Source of the DNA: Panopea generosa
Taxonomy: Eukaryota > Mollusca > Bivalvia > Adapedonta > Hiatellidae
DNA: 64,000 nucleotides
Assembly (NCBI GenBank): GCA_029582155.1
Contig: CM055901.1
Span: 55,844,625-55,908,624 of the forward strand
Direction of reading: 5' to 3'
The notes beneath the pieces are model-generated. The model was not told the origin of the DNA. It did not search any database and saw only the letters and a program-made list of their open reading frames with translations. The stretch's first letter is position 1, and each line of letters begins with the position of its first letter. This document shows, in pieces, positions 37,451 through 51,200 of the stretch. The position numbers and the translations under genes are program-made.

Positions 37451-38559
37451 AGAGAAAACTGAGAAGCCCATTGTGGTTGGCTCTTTCAATATATTTTACA
37501 CTTTAATAAACAAACCTTTACTTTATCTTTGTTGGTAAACTTTTACCCAGATAACTTTAGTAACGATACACCAGTTATCACTTCAATACTAACTGTTTCG
37601 TGTCACAACATACACAACATACTGATTAGCTAAACATAACTTACTGTAACAGCCCAGGTATTATGCCTCACATTACCACCGGATACCTGATCCAGTGTCA
37701 CTCTATGAATAAGTTCAGATTTTTTATAAATAACACCAGATGTCCGAAAGTCCGATAGGAACGCCGCGAACTATCTTAAATATAAGTTATGTTTTTATTG
37801 GTAAACTAGCTTTAAAAGCTGGGTTACAATCGTCACAAATTACGTAAGGCTTTGTCTTAATTCCATAACATTTCTTTTCTTCTCATTTACAAATATATGT
37901 ATTTACATTTATGATGCAATCGGTTTAAATGAACTAAATAGATAAACGGCATTTTTGATCCCAATGAAACACATTTGCATCTGGAAGGAGCTGAAAAAGA
38001 CAGTTTGCATTTCATAACGTGCATGGTTTTATTTGGCAGGTACGATATTCAATGTATTGACAACGTCGCTGTTCCAATCAGTTTAAACAATATTTTATTC
38101 ACATAAGTACATATATTTAGCATACATTTAACAATAATCTCATACGTTAAACGAATTATGTGGAAAGGATACAGAAAAAAGCAGCTTTAGAAGCTTGTGT
38201 AAATCTGCTTCCATAACAGTTATTTTTCATTTCTTATAGACTTTATAATATTGTTCCGAAATAATTTCAATTTGACCAAATATGCAAAAATTGATTAAAG
38301 GAATAATGGTTTATTCATAATATTTCAAAAAATAAAAAAAGAGAGTATTGGTTTAAGAGAAGGAAAGAAAGAAAGAGACCCTACTGATTTTCTTTTCTTT
38401 ATCGGTTCATTCCGATACAGGGGATAGGTATTTTGCAAGTTTATGTTTATCAATCCAATCCCTTCATTAACCATTGTGTCTTACTATTTAGAGATAAAAA
38501 AAGCGTGTTGTTATAATTAAGTAAGTAAAAAACATGACAAGTCATTATCTATTTAACTG

Positions 38560-40392
38560 TGTGAGCTACTCAAAACGTTTGGTCTTTATAATATAATTTC
38601 GAACTGTCATGAAAATCGAGATGTTGTCAGTTAATGTAAGATTTTCATTATCATACAGAAGATCATTCAAGGAAGAATCATGTGGATAAGCTAATTTTAT
38701 TTCAGTCATCATTCTTTGTCTATATTGGTGAAATAGTTTGCCATGAATAAATAATGATATGTGTCTTCAATTTCACCACAAAGACAATTTGGACTTGCAA
38801 CTATGTTTTTATTGAATAAATGTTGATTCAAGTTACTGCAATTTGTATGAAGTCGTGTATGCTATATTTGGGCAGTTCGGTTTCCTGTATAATAGTGATT
38901 TGGAACCTTTTGTTTATTAGCGTTTATATTTGATTTGAATATATAAAGGGAAGGCGACTCTCTTATGAGGTGAGGAAGATTATTCCATTCGCGCACAGAA
39001 GAAGGTATGAATGAATTAAAATATAATTGAGTATTACATGAAAACGTCCCAAGGTCTTATGCATTTTTAATGTTATAGTCAATAGGATTCCCAACATTTT
39101 CAGGTAATAGTGAGCATAGGTACGAAGGAGATAATCCATTATGCACTTTGTAATAAAGGATAAGTTTATGTTTTTGTCTTCTTATTTTTAAAGATTCCCA
39201 AAAGGTCTCTTTGTACAGAGCTGATATAAAAACAAGTTTTGTTACTCCTGTTACTATTCTTGCTGCTATCAACTGAATCTTTTCTATTTCATTAACTTCA
39301 TACGAAGTGCAATTATCCCAAACAATGTTAGCATATTCTAGAATTGGACGTATACAAGTAGTATATATAATCTCAATACATTTTCTATCTAATTGAAATT
39401 TTAAAAGTCGCATAATGTTTATTCTTTTCCATGCCTTTTCTTTTATGTATTGAATGTGTTTATGCCATGATCCATTATTATAAAAAGTAAGGCCCAGTTG
39501 AGTAATAACGTCGTGTATAACCGTTTGATTAAAAGAAATATTTGGATGTATCGGTTTGTTGATTTTACGGGTTATAACCATCGATTCTGTTTTATTTGGA
39601 TTACAATTAACAAGCAATTTATCAGCCCAGTTGTGAATTTTTCTGAGATCAGAATTTAATATAGAAGCAGCAAAATCTTGTGATTCTACTATAATAAAAA
39701 GACTAGTATCATCATTTTTATGGATGAGCTTATATTTTCTACAATATCATTGATATAGACCAGGAACAACAGAGGCTCTAGGATAGATCCCTGGGGTACC
39801 CCGGCTTTCAAACTAGATACATCGGATGTACAGCCGGATACGACAACACATTGAATACGCTTTTCTAGGTAATTAGTTAACCATGATAGGTGAGTTCCTG
39901 TTATTCCAACAGCATTTAGTTTAATTAGGAGTCCCTTGTGCCAAACCCTTTCAAAAGCTTTAGATATACCACAAAAGACAGTACGTATTTCTTTACATTC
40001 ATCCAGGGCCTTACAAAAAGTACTGTATATATCAACTAATTGGTTAACAGTTGAATCGTTAGGGACAAAGCCAGACTGAAGTGCTGTTATAATGTTGTGT
40101 CTAGTGGAAAAGTTAAATATATGTTTATGAATAACCTTTTCAATGCAAGAGAAATGAAGAGAAATAGGGCGATAATTTGATACATCGGAAGGGTCGTTTT
40201 TTTTTAAAATTGCACTAACATTTGCAGTTTTCCATACTTTTTGAACAGTACATGTTTGAATGGATCTGTTGAAAAGATTACAAAGTGGAACAGATAATTC
40301 ATGTGAAAGCTCTTTGAGTATATAATTATTTACAGAATCTGGGCCAGATGCTTTTCCCAGTTTTAGCGTGACATTGACTTTATGGTTCAATG
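38560..40392 (-). mobile_element. Jockey-group LINE, 5'-truncated, dead reverse transcriptase
   Basis: Minus strand. The first frame (40390-39689) carries RT motifs: LKLGKASGPDSVNN, VSNYRPISL, SKAFERVWHKGLL and AGVPQGSILEPLLFLVYIND. The catalytic F-x-D before SKAF reads FCG, losing an Asp, and the GPLL Gly is Glu. A frameshift falls at the active-site box (about 39715-39725), where the FADD-type motif reads NDD. The second frame (to 39057) holds the thumb and connection, with RPILEYANIVWDN. Degraded C-terminal coding continues to about 38700: VREWNNLPHLIRES and CLCGEIEDTYHYLF, the family's Cys/His end. The element lies in the receptor intron on the sense strand. Nonfunctional. Confidence 0.9.
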
Positions 40393-41486
40393 CTTATAAT
40401 CTACCTTTTAATAATAAAATGGCACAATAACGTTGTAATTGTATCTAAAATAGTTAGAAAATAAATAATGTAAATAAAAGTATTAAAAGTACATTTTCGG
40501 GTTCACGAACATTAGACTAGCTTATGTTTTTTTATCACCCGATGAAAACTCAAAATTGTTTTGTGATCCTTATACACAACACCGATTGTAACAAGACTGT
40601 TATGGCTTGGCTTGTCGTCACCTGGCTTTGTTGGTGAGCAAAACAAGCTTCTTAAGCTCGTATACCATTGTCACTTGCTAACATAATCAAGGAGTGTGTC
40701 AAAAATATACAGCGTACTATACGATTGATGGTTTGCTCATTCACAGTTAGCGAATAAACTGATCTATCTGACCTCGCGACTAACGGACACAATTTTGGAC
40801 TCACTGAAGATGATGACACTGTAAACTGACGAAAATGCTAGATATTCGCCCTAACCTTCGTCTTGCCTACAATAAGTTTTATCTGTCAGCTCTGGAGAAA
40901 GCAAAGTCATCATGTATATCTGCGTATTGCATCACTCGTCTATAACGGACATTTACAAGCCAGTGCTCATATATGTTCTATACCATACACTTATGTATGT
41001 TGTAACACGAAAGTTTATGTCCTATTTTATTTATTTCTCATTGTGTTACGAAGGGGTGTGCGGTAGTTGAGAACGAGTTTGAGTGCTCAGATAAACCAAC
41101 CTGATCTACATACTAGTGCTTTTCTATCAAACGTACTAAAGCTTCGTCTTTTATAGTTATTTTGTATACTTATACTTATGATTAATAAAATGTATCGATA
41201 GTGTTATAAAATATTATGTCTACTTATATTTGCTTGAATTCAACTTTGTGCAACATCAAAACGTGACAATGCTTGTACAGAGAGTGTTTATATTGTACAA
41301 ATGCTGATTAAACATACAAAATAGTTGAAACGTGTCACGACAAGTTGACACGACGAAGTTATCTTATAACCCATATAAAATGTAATTATTTTATCACATA
41401 TTTACAGACATTGGTGTCAGTATTTCATTTTTGCCCTTACTCTTTTTTTCTAATTTCCGCTTGGCTATGACTTTTAGCGAGTGATG

Positions 41487-41545
41487 TTTCCGTCAGATTT
41501 GTTGATTACGTGGATATGTTACTTAAGAGCGGAAACCTCAGGAAC
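41487..41545 (+). repeat. Short dispersed repeat (other copy at 28733)
   Basis: Shares CCGTCAGATTTGTT-ATTAC and the following GTTACTT with 28733-28790. Family unknown. Confidence 0.5.
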
Positions 41546-44137
41546 CGTCTTGTTTAAAAACAATCACGAGATATCGCTGAATATACATCCATCCAACTTT
41601 TTTATAACATAGTTTATGTTAATGTTATGTGAAAACATATTTATATATTTCTTTTATGAAATTTGAAATCTATATAACTCCTTTTATGACTTTAAATGTA
41701 CAGTCAAACTTGTCTTGAAACAAAAGAGGAAGCAAAGACAATATTATGTGTAATGCAGGTTAATTTGCATTTAAATGGGAAATAACAAATATGGCTGCTT
41801 TAGACAAGTGACTGATTAATAACGGTGACATTTATACAGGTTTAATCGTAATTGTATTTAATGACAGACAAATACTTAAATATATACGTATCCTGTATTT
41901 ATAAGACAGAACACATATATCACCTCCGTCATTAAAAGACAAATAACTGCATTCATAACGTATGACAAATAAGTAACAATCCAACGGAGAATATACTTTA
42001 GGATGCATCAACACTATTAATGGAAAATGTCTACATATGTCTCTGTCTAGAAACAGCGTACATTGCATGTTTTAGCAAATTATGTAAGAAATGATATATT
42101 AGGTACTAGACAAACCCGTTTGCTACAAATCGTGACATTTTTGTTTCTGTAAAACTGAAGTAGTTACGAATGTCCAATAAATAGAAGACCTTAAACATTG
42201 CTCCTTTGTTATTAAATATGAATGGCTAAATCGAGCACCATGTCACTTTTGCCAACAAGTGTAATAAATTAAATAATAAATACGCACTAATATAAGATTA
42301 CGTTCATAACATAACTATAAAGATATGATACAGTTACCACTTATTTTTCAGATCACCTCAATAAGCATTGAGAAAAGATTTGACATTTTAGTTTTCGTCT
42401 GATATCCTTAAAATAAAGTAATATTACCACGAAGTCATAGGTGTACTTTGTTGTTCAGCATTTTACTTATGAGAGTCGAATTTTACAGAAATGCCAGAGG
42501 GTGAATCTGTTATGGTATTACACTAGGTTATATGAAATATATGTCATTGGTTTATTACACTCCTAAGCCGTAAATCATAATATTTGAACCGTTTAATCAT
42601 TTCGAATCTTGTTAATATGAAACGAAGACATGCCTCAATTTATAACCCAAGTGTATCTCTGATCTGATGTTCACAAATTAGCTATTCGAATATATTGTGT
42701 ACTTTCTTTTACCGAAAACAAATCTATCAAACATGGCGCTGACTAAATTTAAGTGTTTTAATTCCTACAGAGGGTGTGAAATAATAATTTATATACATTG
42801 TTATAATGACTTCATCACTGCACCATGAAACTATGCTCTAATGAAAGGATGTGTCATATGGCATGGATCGGACCTATTCTATGGTATCTTTGAATCGTAT
42901 TACAAACATGAATATAATTTCGTATATGGTGACATCAGATTTGTTCAGTTACAAATCGAGTCTGATACGTCCATTTTGAAAGCATTCCGTCTGTCAGATA
43001 GTATTGGCCATCAAAACAACAGACGTACTGTATAGAGACCGTAAGAGACTCGGTAGCGTTATTATATTTGCTATAAAATAGATATCGTTGAAGTCGGTGC
43101 TAGGAGACGTTAGTGGTATTTGTTTTCTTTACTGTGATGAACAGACTCATTTTATTTCCATTTGGTTACAATCTGCGCTTCCAAAGGATGACTTTATCAG
43201 AAATCAGATTGTTTGTATAACCTTAAAAAAGAGACTACATTTCGTGCCAAATCACCACTTGTATATATTGTGTTTTTAAATTTAACAAAGTTTTGATCGA
43301 GTTCAAATAATGCATATTAGATATTTTCGATTTGAATGATCCAAGGTTGCTATTGGCTTAAGAGTAGAAAAAAACTGATGCCAGTGGACAAAAGGGTGTT
43401 GCATATTCCATAACCTTATATAAACGGAATTATTGAAACTGCGTCTGGTCTTTATATTTGTTAACTGCTCTCTGCCAAGAACATGTACTCTTTGTTTTAT
43501 AGTTCTTTTATTTGAGATTTCATTTTATTTCAAAATATTAGGATTGATTATCGCTTACTGACATGGTGACCGTCGTTTTTCGGTTTGTCGATGATATGGT
43601 TAAATAATCGTTTGACCGCTGTCAGCAATCAACGTCTGTAATTAAGTAACCAATTCAATAGGTTGCTGGTAAACAGATGATTACCATCTCAATAAATTTA
43701 TTCGAGACCGATAATTCTGCAGTAACGTTAATTTGTAAATGTGCTAACACTTATTCCTTGTCATCGGTTATAAAACATGGTTTATAACATTTAATGTTGA
43801 AACAACGACCACCTTTGCGTAGTAGATATAAATTATTATTGTTATAACAGCTGTCTGTCCTTTTTTATTGAAGAGTATTTTACTCCCCACTGAAATCAGT
43901 TTTCAATAAAATATAGAAATAAATTATGTAACACTAAAACGATTATATTCTATAAAATACACTCAAGAGACACCATAAAACATGTGTCAATGATATATTT
44001 TTTACTAGAGCTTTACTTCTGATGTCAGCGACTTTAATAAAACAATTTCCCGTAAATACTAAAACTACGGCGTCGATGAATATTTTTGCGTTAATAAGAA
44101 ATATATTGACATTGTAGTAGTTAAAACTAATTTATTT

Positions 44138-44311
44138 TAGCTCGATTACGATGAAATCTCAGAGCTTAATATATGAATCGCTCTCGAGTCCGCTTGGTGG
44201 ATTGAACCAATACTGAGTGTTATTTTATGAGAGGCATCGGGTCGAGCTGGGGATCGAACCTGCAACATCTGGAGTGAGCGGCCAACACTCTATCAACTAC
44301 CGCTCCGCTGT
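44138..44311 (-). mobile_element. tRNA-derived SINE, family B, copy 2
   Basis: The minus strand shows a tRNA-like head: CGGTAGTTGATAGAGTG (A box) and GCAGGTTCGATCCCC (B box). Body matches 10638-10791. Lies only 400 bp from the receptor exon at 44711. Confidence 0.75.
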
Positions 44312-44710
44312 GACATTGTTGTAGAGGTTTGTACTATCATAATATCTTCACTACAACATTTTTTTCTGGTACAAGATGAAGCACTGTTCCTAATGACAAA
44401 ACGAAACTTAAAAGGCATTGGCTAGTCAATGTAATATCAAATACAGTCAAACCGATTTAATCAGCATATAAAGGAAAGGAGCAAGAGTTGTCGCTGTATA
44501 CCTTAGAACTTGCTCTGAAAGCATAGAAATAGGAAATACCAAACGTGACTGCTTAAGATAAGTGGCAGCTTAACAGAGGTGACTGCTTGCACAATATAGA
44601 CTTTATATAACTTTGGATGAGAATTTTAATACCAGCAACAGTTTATCTGATTTACTGTTAAGTGGCATCTGTATTAATAAATATTAATAACATCATGCTT
44701 TATATCTTAC

Positions 44711-44832
44711 CTTTCTAAACTCATGAAGGTCAAAGTGGCAACAGAACAAATGGCCGAGACATTCTGTATGTAATGAACGCTCTTACACAAGATTTCACCA
44801 AAACGCCACATGTACGAGAAGAACGCAGCAAA
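44711..44832 (-). CDS. Neuropeptide-type GPCR, first exon in window (end of TM2, loop 1, TM3)
   Basis: 122 nt, phase 0 at its start and two spare bases (AG of Arg41) at its end. Encodes residues 1-40: FAAFFSYMWRFGEILC, with WRFGEILC the standard W-x-FG-x3-C at the start of TM3 (Cys16, disulfide partner of Cys96), then TM3 with NVSAICSVATLTFMSLE leading into ERY. Acceptor TTTGTTTTCAG before TTTGCT; donor GTAAGA. The exon begins at the end of TM2, so at least one upstream exon must exist. I found no TM1/TM2 coding (no GN-V or LAxAD pattern) up to 64000 on the minus strand. Confidence 0.9.
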
Positions 44833-46189
44833 CTGAAAACAAACAATAAATCTGAGAGTTAATTTATACATTTAGCCACTTTTTTTCTACAATAATTTCT
44901 TTCCTGTTATATAGTACTTCATTTGCTATAATCCTTTTTATAATTATAGCCAACCCATCACCTCCTAAGGAATTTAATTTTTTTTAAAGATAAATTGTTT
45001 TCATAAAGGACCTAATGATCATTTTCAAAATCAATTATATCTGTCGTAGAGTGAAAGTAGATCTAAGTGCATACAAAAATGTTCAAATTTCTTAACATCG
45101 ATTGCTTATTTCTACAAAAATGTAATGAATTTAAGTGTCGGTGTTGCACTTTTATATTTTGTAAATCAGCAATAAAATCATCAGTCAGCGATCACAATTT
45201 TTATATATGTTCCATTTTCACAGTGAGAAGTGTGAACATAGCCGGTGAAAAAACGATGGCAATTTTAAACGAAAATCACACTTTGTTATGGTACGTTTAC
45301 TATATATCTCCCCACGACGGGAAGACACGCTATGCTTTCTCGTCTTCACTCTTGTTTTATTATCTTATATATGTATGTTCACGATGACGCTCTGCCACAT
45401 AATGTAATAACGAGCATACAGTTTTTCATATTACTTTTACTTTATTATACTCAACATATTATTCTACCCAAAGCAACACTACAGTCAACCGCCAAAAACC
45501 CTTTTAAGGTTTCTACTATTGATCTAAATCGAGTTTGACTAACCGAGATGTTCTCTATACGTGTTTCATTGTTTTTGTCGAACATGAAAATCAGAAATCG
45601 CCTATGTTTTATTATTAATAAAGAAATATATTCGAATTATCGTTTCATATTTTCTTCTTCATTTTCTTCTCCCTTTTATGACAATTAAAATATGTTAGTG
45701 TACATATAACGGCACGTGTAATGCAAAATCAAGTGTATATGTAAGACCAAATTTGGTCACATATGAACATTTGTTTTTGTTCTAAACTGAGTGTGACTAA
45801 ATAAATTTATAAAGAATGTTGTTTTTCACGTAGACCATGTCGTGTTACAGTGTCTCGTTTTGTAATGTGACAACTTGGTAAGTGTAAGGATTTGCATACA
45901 CTTACATCAGGTTTAAGTTTCCTAATGACAGTTTGTTACTGATCGTTATCATAAGGTGACCATTGTTGTTACTTATGTCTGTATTGTTCTTACTATGATT
46001 GACACTATGCTATATTTTTCTATTCAGCATTGAAACATACAACATGTTTATAGCCTATAAAACACATGAAGATATGAATATAGTGAGAACATGAACAATT
46101 AAACCTATCATTAGTTGTACCTTTTACATGTACATCGACCTAGATAAGATTTACCAAAAAGCACAAATTCCCTTTTAATCTATGCTGTA
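44833..46189. other. No gene seen (probable receptor intron)
   Basis: AT-rich with poly(T) tracts. Frames at 45067-45538 have no domain or splice support. Confidence 0.4.
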
Positions 46190-46530
46190 GGTTATGTTTC
46201 TTAATCTGAAAGCAAAATCAACAATTTTCGCTAAGTTAAGAACAGTACGTTTTACTAAAGATGTCATAAGCATATCGAATTTGTTTAAGTTTGGCCATCA
46301 GCAAAAGTAATGTTTAAAATTGTTTTGCCTTAATTCTTTATAGGAGGGACAAACAAGTAAGAAGTGATATTCATTTTCAATAAAATCCGTGTTACAAAAT
46401 GACTTTTCCTTTCATCTCTTTTAATATTTCTATAGCAAGATTATGGGAGGATAATCTATATCTGGTAAAAGCTATTTTAAACTTTTTTGTCCTTATCGAT
46501 ATCTAAGCAAGACTCTGCTTGATTTGACAG
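46190..46530 (-). mobile_element. LINE C-terminus relic, copy 2
   Basis: Minus strand reads RYRLSSHNLAIE, then IENEYHFLLVCPSYKELR and a downstream VDFAFRLRN, paralleling LRLSSHSLRIE, IEDEFHFVLLC and the tail of the copy at 21627. Frame breaks occur between blocks. Confidence 0.7.
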
Positions 46531-47799
46531 TAAGATGATAGTCTATTCGAATTATTTATTTCTGCGTACCAACTTTGGTGATACATGCTTTATCTTGTTT
46601 ATGATGTAGTGTTATGGTAGCTGTGTCTTCTGAATGATTATTTACCTATTTCCTTTTTTTTTGTATTTGTATCGAAGGTTATACTTTTAATCATAACCTG
46701 ACCGAATACTAAAAGTAGGTACACGTACGCTCATAAGGTGTTGCTTGACGTTTTGTATTAGAGACAAAGGTTAGACATGACCAAATACTAGTAGTATGTA
46801 TACCTATACGGTGTAATGAACGCCAGCAATATACATCTGATTCTTGAAGGCACATACTTGAAAACATATATTTATTAAATAGATACAATGAAAAATAACT
46901 TTTAAAGGTTATTGCCACCATAGTAATATAGATGATAGCAATGCACTGGATGACCACATAAAGGAAGACAAAACCGCGCGGAGGAAATGCCAACAGAATT
47001 AACCGCTTACCGGAATATATTTTGCTGATACTGGAATGTTCCTAAGACTCCAAGCCTTTAAGTGGTTATCATCGCAATTTATAGGAAGTCTTGTAAACCA
47101 AACTGGTATGTATAGGTTCGATTTATTTATTCAGACTAAATCATGATAAAAAAATGAAAGGAACGTTCTAAACATTATCCTTTGTGAATTGCAAACATGA
47201 CCCACATTTCTCAACTGAGCTGCATTATATTAGTCTTGATGTATTTTGCTTTCATGGTTATTGTTTCATTGCGACATTGGTTTTATATCGACAATTCCAA
47301 TAACAAAACTATGTGAAATGGGACGTGCTTAATTTGAAATTACTTAGCACAGTGGTTGATCATAAAGACAAATGAACCGAAATTCAAATTTCAGATGCAA
47401 AATATGATGGATCTTTATGTAAATGTTACAACAATCATTTCAAGGAAATTAATATGTTTATAAAGATTTAAATTAGAGATATGTTTCCAAATATTAAATG
47501 CTTTGCATTTGTATTAGTTTAGGGCAATGGCTGCAATCAGTTAGCTAATATTTGCACGCTGATAAATAGCGGCAGATTCTATGAAAAGGTAATTATAAAA
47601 GTTAAATAATACATTTATAACTAAGTTTATTTAAGTAGCATTTAATCAGTATATATCAGTATACTTTAATATAAAATAGTTCTCATACACATACTGTCTT
47701 GAATGATAATGTTGGAGAAAGATCGTTGTACCCGTAAATCGGTTATAATCCTTCAATCGGCGGATTAACTGCTGATCGTTCGAATATGGTGACTTCTGA
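46531..47799. other. No gene seen
   Basis: A hydrophobic frame at 46993-46709 (minus) was considered as TM1 of the receptor and not accepted. The rest is AT-rich and featureless. Confidence 0.4.
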
Positions 47800-47925
47800 G
47801 GTCGTATTCACCAACCATTCTGAAGAATTTTGTTAGATTTGAACTCAAGAGACCATTATTGTAACAAACATTTGCAAGCATGTAGCGCCACCACTATATC
47901 TACTACACTACCACATCACTTTACT
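47800..47925 (-). mobile_element. Degraded tRNA-like SINE head
   Basis: On the minus strand TGAGTTCAAATC resembles a B box about 55 nt after a TAGTGTAGTAGATATAGTGG A-box-like segment. No body match; weak. Confidence 0.3.
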
Positions 47926-48136
47926 GCCAAGTATTACTAATAGGAAATTATAAGCCTAATGAAGTCACGCTAGTTTTGAAAATATGAATAACATTCCTAA
48001 GAAAATACAAATTGACATTTCCTAGACATTTTATCTAGCATACATAAAATGATGGAAATGAAATATGTGTTACTCTTTGTTTAAACTTATTTATTTGACT
48101 TCGATTGTGAAACAAGTTCTTACAACTCACGCTCAA

Positions 48137-48281
48137 ATCTTACTGGCGAGAACCAGTACTAAGCATATGCGGAAAAGTGTCTTGCTCAAGGACACTACAC
48201 ATAGTCTTGGCGGAGGATCGAACCCACGACCCTCCGATCATGGGTTCGGTGCTCTACCACTGGACCATATGCTATATATTC
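48137..48281 (-). mobile_element. tRNA-derived SINE, family D, best copy
   Basis: Minus-strand head: GGTCCAGTGGTAGAGCACCG (A box) and GTCGTGGGTTCGATCCTCC (B box), followed by body GTGTAGTGTCCTTGAGCAAG and CTTTTCCGCATATGCTTAG. Related fragments at 20706 (head) and 22754 (body). Confidence 0.75.
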
Positions 48282-51200
48282 ACGAATATGCGATATATAA
48301 TGCCTTATAATCATTTTCAAACTGTATGCCTAATGCAAATAAAAAACAAAAAAAAAACAAAAAAAAAACATATATAAGCGCATACGTATTCTGAGGTACT
48401 TTGATTTCATACTTGCGCTTGGTAGATTTATTATTTACAAAAATAAAGGTAGGAGAATGTTATCACAATTACCGTGAGAATTTGTCAAATAAAGTGACGA
48501 CATTTAGTCATGAATTAAATTCAAAATCGAGATCTAGTGGTATCACAATACCTATATATATAAATAGTGTGCGTATTTCAATATGATACCTGAAGCGTGT
48601 GATTTCAAGGACTGTATGCAATACAATTAGTACTTTTTTAATTGATATCAACTACAGCGCTATGGAAATTACCACAGTAGCTGGCCCTTTCATCGTTCTA
48701 TGAGGTAAAGCTTTAAATGGTATATAAATAACGATTTGATTTGTTTTCGTGATGCTTTGATATATATATTTGATATTGGCAAAACCCCATATTTTTCTGA
48801 AAGCAAACTGAATACAATTCTTAAAATATCACTTTTGTAATAGTTTTAACATTTATTATAGCACACTGGTAAGTAATATGTTCTTGATACAACTGCCAAA
48901 TTCCGCATCTATATTGAATACAGTTATGTAGCAGCAGTGATAGTAAGTAATGGCTACCAAGAGCAGTCTGATGAAGTCAACGACGTCAAATATTTGCATT
49001 ACAACTTGTTAAAGTATCCATAGGGCTCTTGGGTGATTTTCATACATATTTTTTCATCACCCATTTATCATGCACACCTCCATATCACTCTCCTTTCAGC
49101 TGTGCAATGTAGCAATGTGTTTGAAACTCAAGTTCATGCATATTTAACAGTTTGAATATTGTGCAAATACATGATGTCGTCGATGTAATCGGATAGCTCT
49201 GGAAAGCCATAACATGCATATTTTCATGTTGCTACGTAATGGTATTTAATTTCAATATAAACATAACTGCTTATGGTAACATAATTTTAATCCATGTGCT
49301 GTTTAGAATGTTTAAAATATTACAAAGTCCATTTTTTTTTTTACACACCTACTTTTTTTGTATCTAAGTCCATTATTTAGTAATTGCTAGATTATTATTC
49401 AATTTTGTCTTAAAAAGAGGGATGAGGTGTTTTATTTTTTTCTGTTTAATTTATTTTCTATTTTTTTTCTGATGAAAATAAAAAGGGTCGGGGCGGCATG
49501 ATTTATTATGGCCTGAGATTTATTATTCTATTTGTAAAGTTTTCTTTTTTTTTTGCCAAGAAGAAGACAAAAAACGTTTCAACTGCATGATATTTAAATG
49601 TCAACGTGTTGTAATTGGCATTTACATGCTTAGCTAATTGGTAGACATACGTTATTCGCCTACGTAATCATGAATATATATATCATTAATCCATATAAAA
49701 GTTTCTTTAAATTTTAATACCATGAATAAATGCATTTGATATTCTGGGTGGACTAGTATTATTTACAAATTTCGATTTATGATGTGATTAAAGAAATAAG
49801 AGCGAGGTATGGTGCTTTTAATAACCCTGATTTGAGCTCTCCAGGGACGGGGTTTGCTACTAACATTTTCAAGTCCATGCTGTCACTTCTTTTTATATGT
49901 ATGAACTGTATTCATAATGATTATTCCATATACTGATTATGTTAATGAGTTTGTGATAGCTGTTTCTTTGATAACTACGTATCCTGTTGGGCATAATATT
50001 TTCTTATAATTATAAATTATTCTTTATGCTATGAGCATTCTAATTAATAAAAGTAGTATTTGAGAAAGAATTGATTTCTTTAAACCGAATATTCATCTAT
50101 CAACTGCTTTGTATGTATCTAATCATGCATGTTGTCAGGGACATTTGTGGTAATAGACTTATCAGGAATCAGGAAATTATACGTTATATTCCCATAACGA
50201 CCATTAAACAACATAACTTCAATTAAGGCAATGATGCAATTTGCTGTCTCAATGGTAACTTATAATCAATCGGATATAATGAACATTGATCCACTATATT
50301 ACATCTATAATTACTGTAATGTTTGTTTAAAAAACAAAAATATCTAATATCGCATGGTGCTCACTTATGTTATGATTATATGTGTGTTCTGCAGAAAATA
50401 GATATAAAACGATAATGCTTGTAGATACATATAGCAAAAATAACGCACGAGTTTATTAAAACATGTTATGTAACAAAGAGCTCGCTCTTCAGAAATTGGA
50501 AAATACAAAATATCTCAAACTGAAGGAAACGAAATCCATTTTGTTCCCAAAAGTGATGATTCTATTTAATTGTTCATAGTGAACAATATCATGGTGCAAG
50601 TGTGATAGATGATACTGAAATAATCCGTGACTATTTGTTAATATATGATTTGAAAGATAGATTAAACATTTTATTTAAATAGTAAATTAGTTACGTGTAG
50701 CAAAATGTAAGATTTTAAAAAAATTGTAGTATACATTTAACGGTCTATGATTATATACTTCAAAATGTAAAACCCGCAGTACTTGTTTTCAAGCTTCCAT
50801 GTTTAGGATTCAATACAGGAAGCATGCACCAATATTATAGTATCTGGTGCGTATTGTGATATACATATATTCCAATATTCATATTTACATGCTACAGTCA
50901 AATTGATATAAAATGTTTATCAAACCATCGAGTTATTCATTACTTTTGCCACGTAAATTTCTGCAAATATACGCCAGCAGAAAGGAAAGTATAACAAAAC
51001 CTTAACAATAATATCCAAACAATAAGAAGACACCGTGATTGTTGGAATTACCTGATAAAAGAAGTACAGAACGCTTCAAACGTATCATTTGTTGTTAGGT
51101 TCCGTTAAATCTCAACAATATTTGATCCTTATCATTTAAAAATATTTTACAAATGTTACTGTCATGTCTTTCTAGAATTTAATAAAACCATCGCATGTTC

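Larger units (their letters stand above)
16656..44710 (-). other. Receptor intron of 28,055 bp
   Basis: Bounded by donor GTAAGA (just below 44711) and acceptor TTTTCAG (just above 16655). The exons on its two sides share a split Arg codon (AG + A), which proves the connection despite the distance. It interrupts ERY, a site where several rhodopsin-like receptors carry an intron. The intron is filled with mobile elements and tandem arrays listed below. Long unannotated parts (16656-19105, 24608-25871, 26205-29057, 31460-33356, 34032-36257, 40393-44137) are AT-rich with no gene seen. Confidence 0.88.

Noticed and set aside
40863-43279. Short plus-strand frames at 40863, 42841 and 43088 as small genes
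   Set aside because: No domain, no signal peptide, no splice sites of quality, and composition like the AT-rich background.
46709-46993. Hydrophobic minus-strand frame (AFPPRGFVFLYVVIQCIAII...) as TM1 of the receptor
   Set aside because: It lacks the GN motif of TM1 and any LAxAD of TM2, and has no donor that would join in phase 0 to the exon at 44832.
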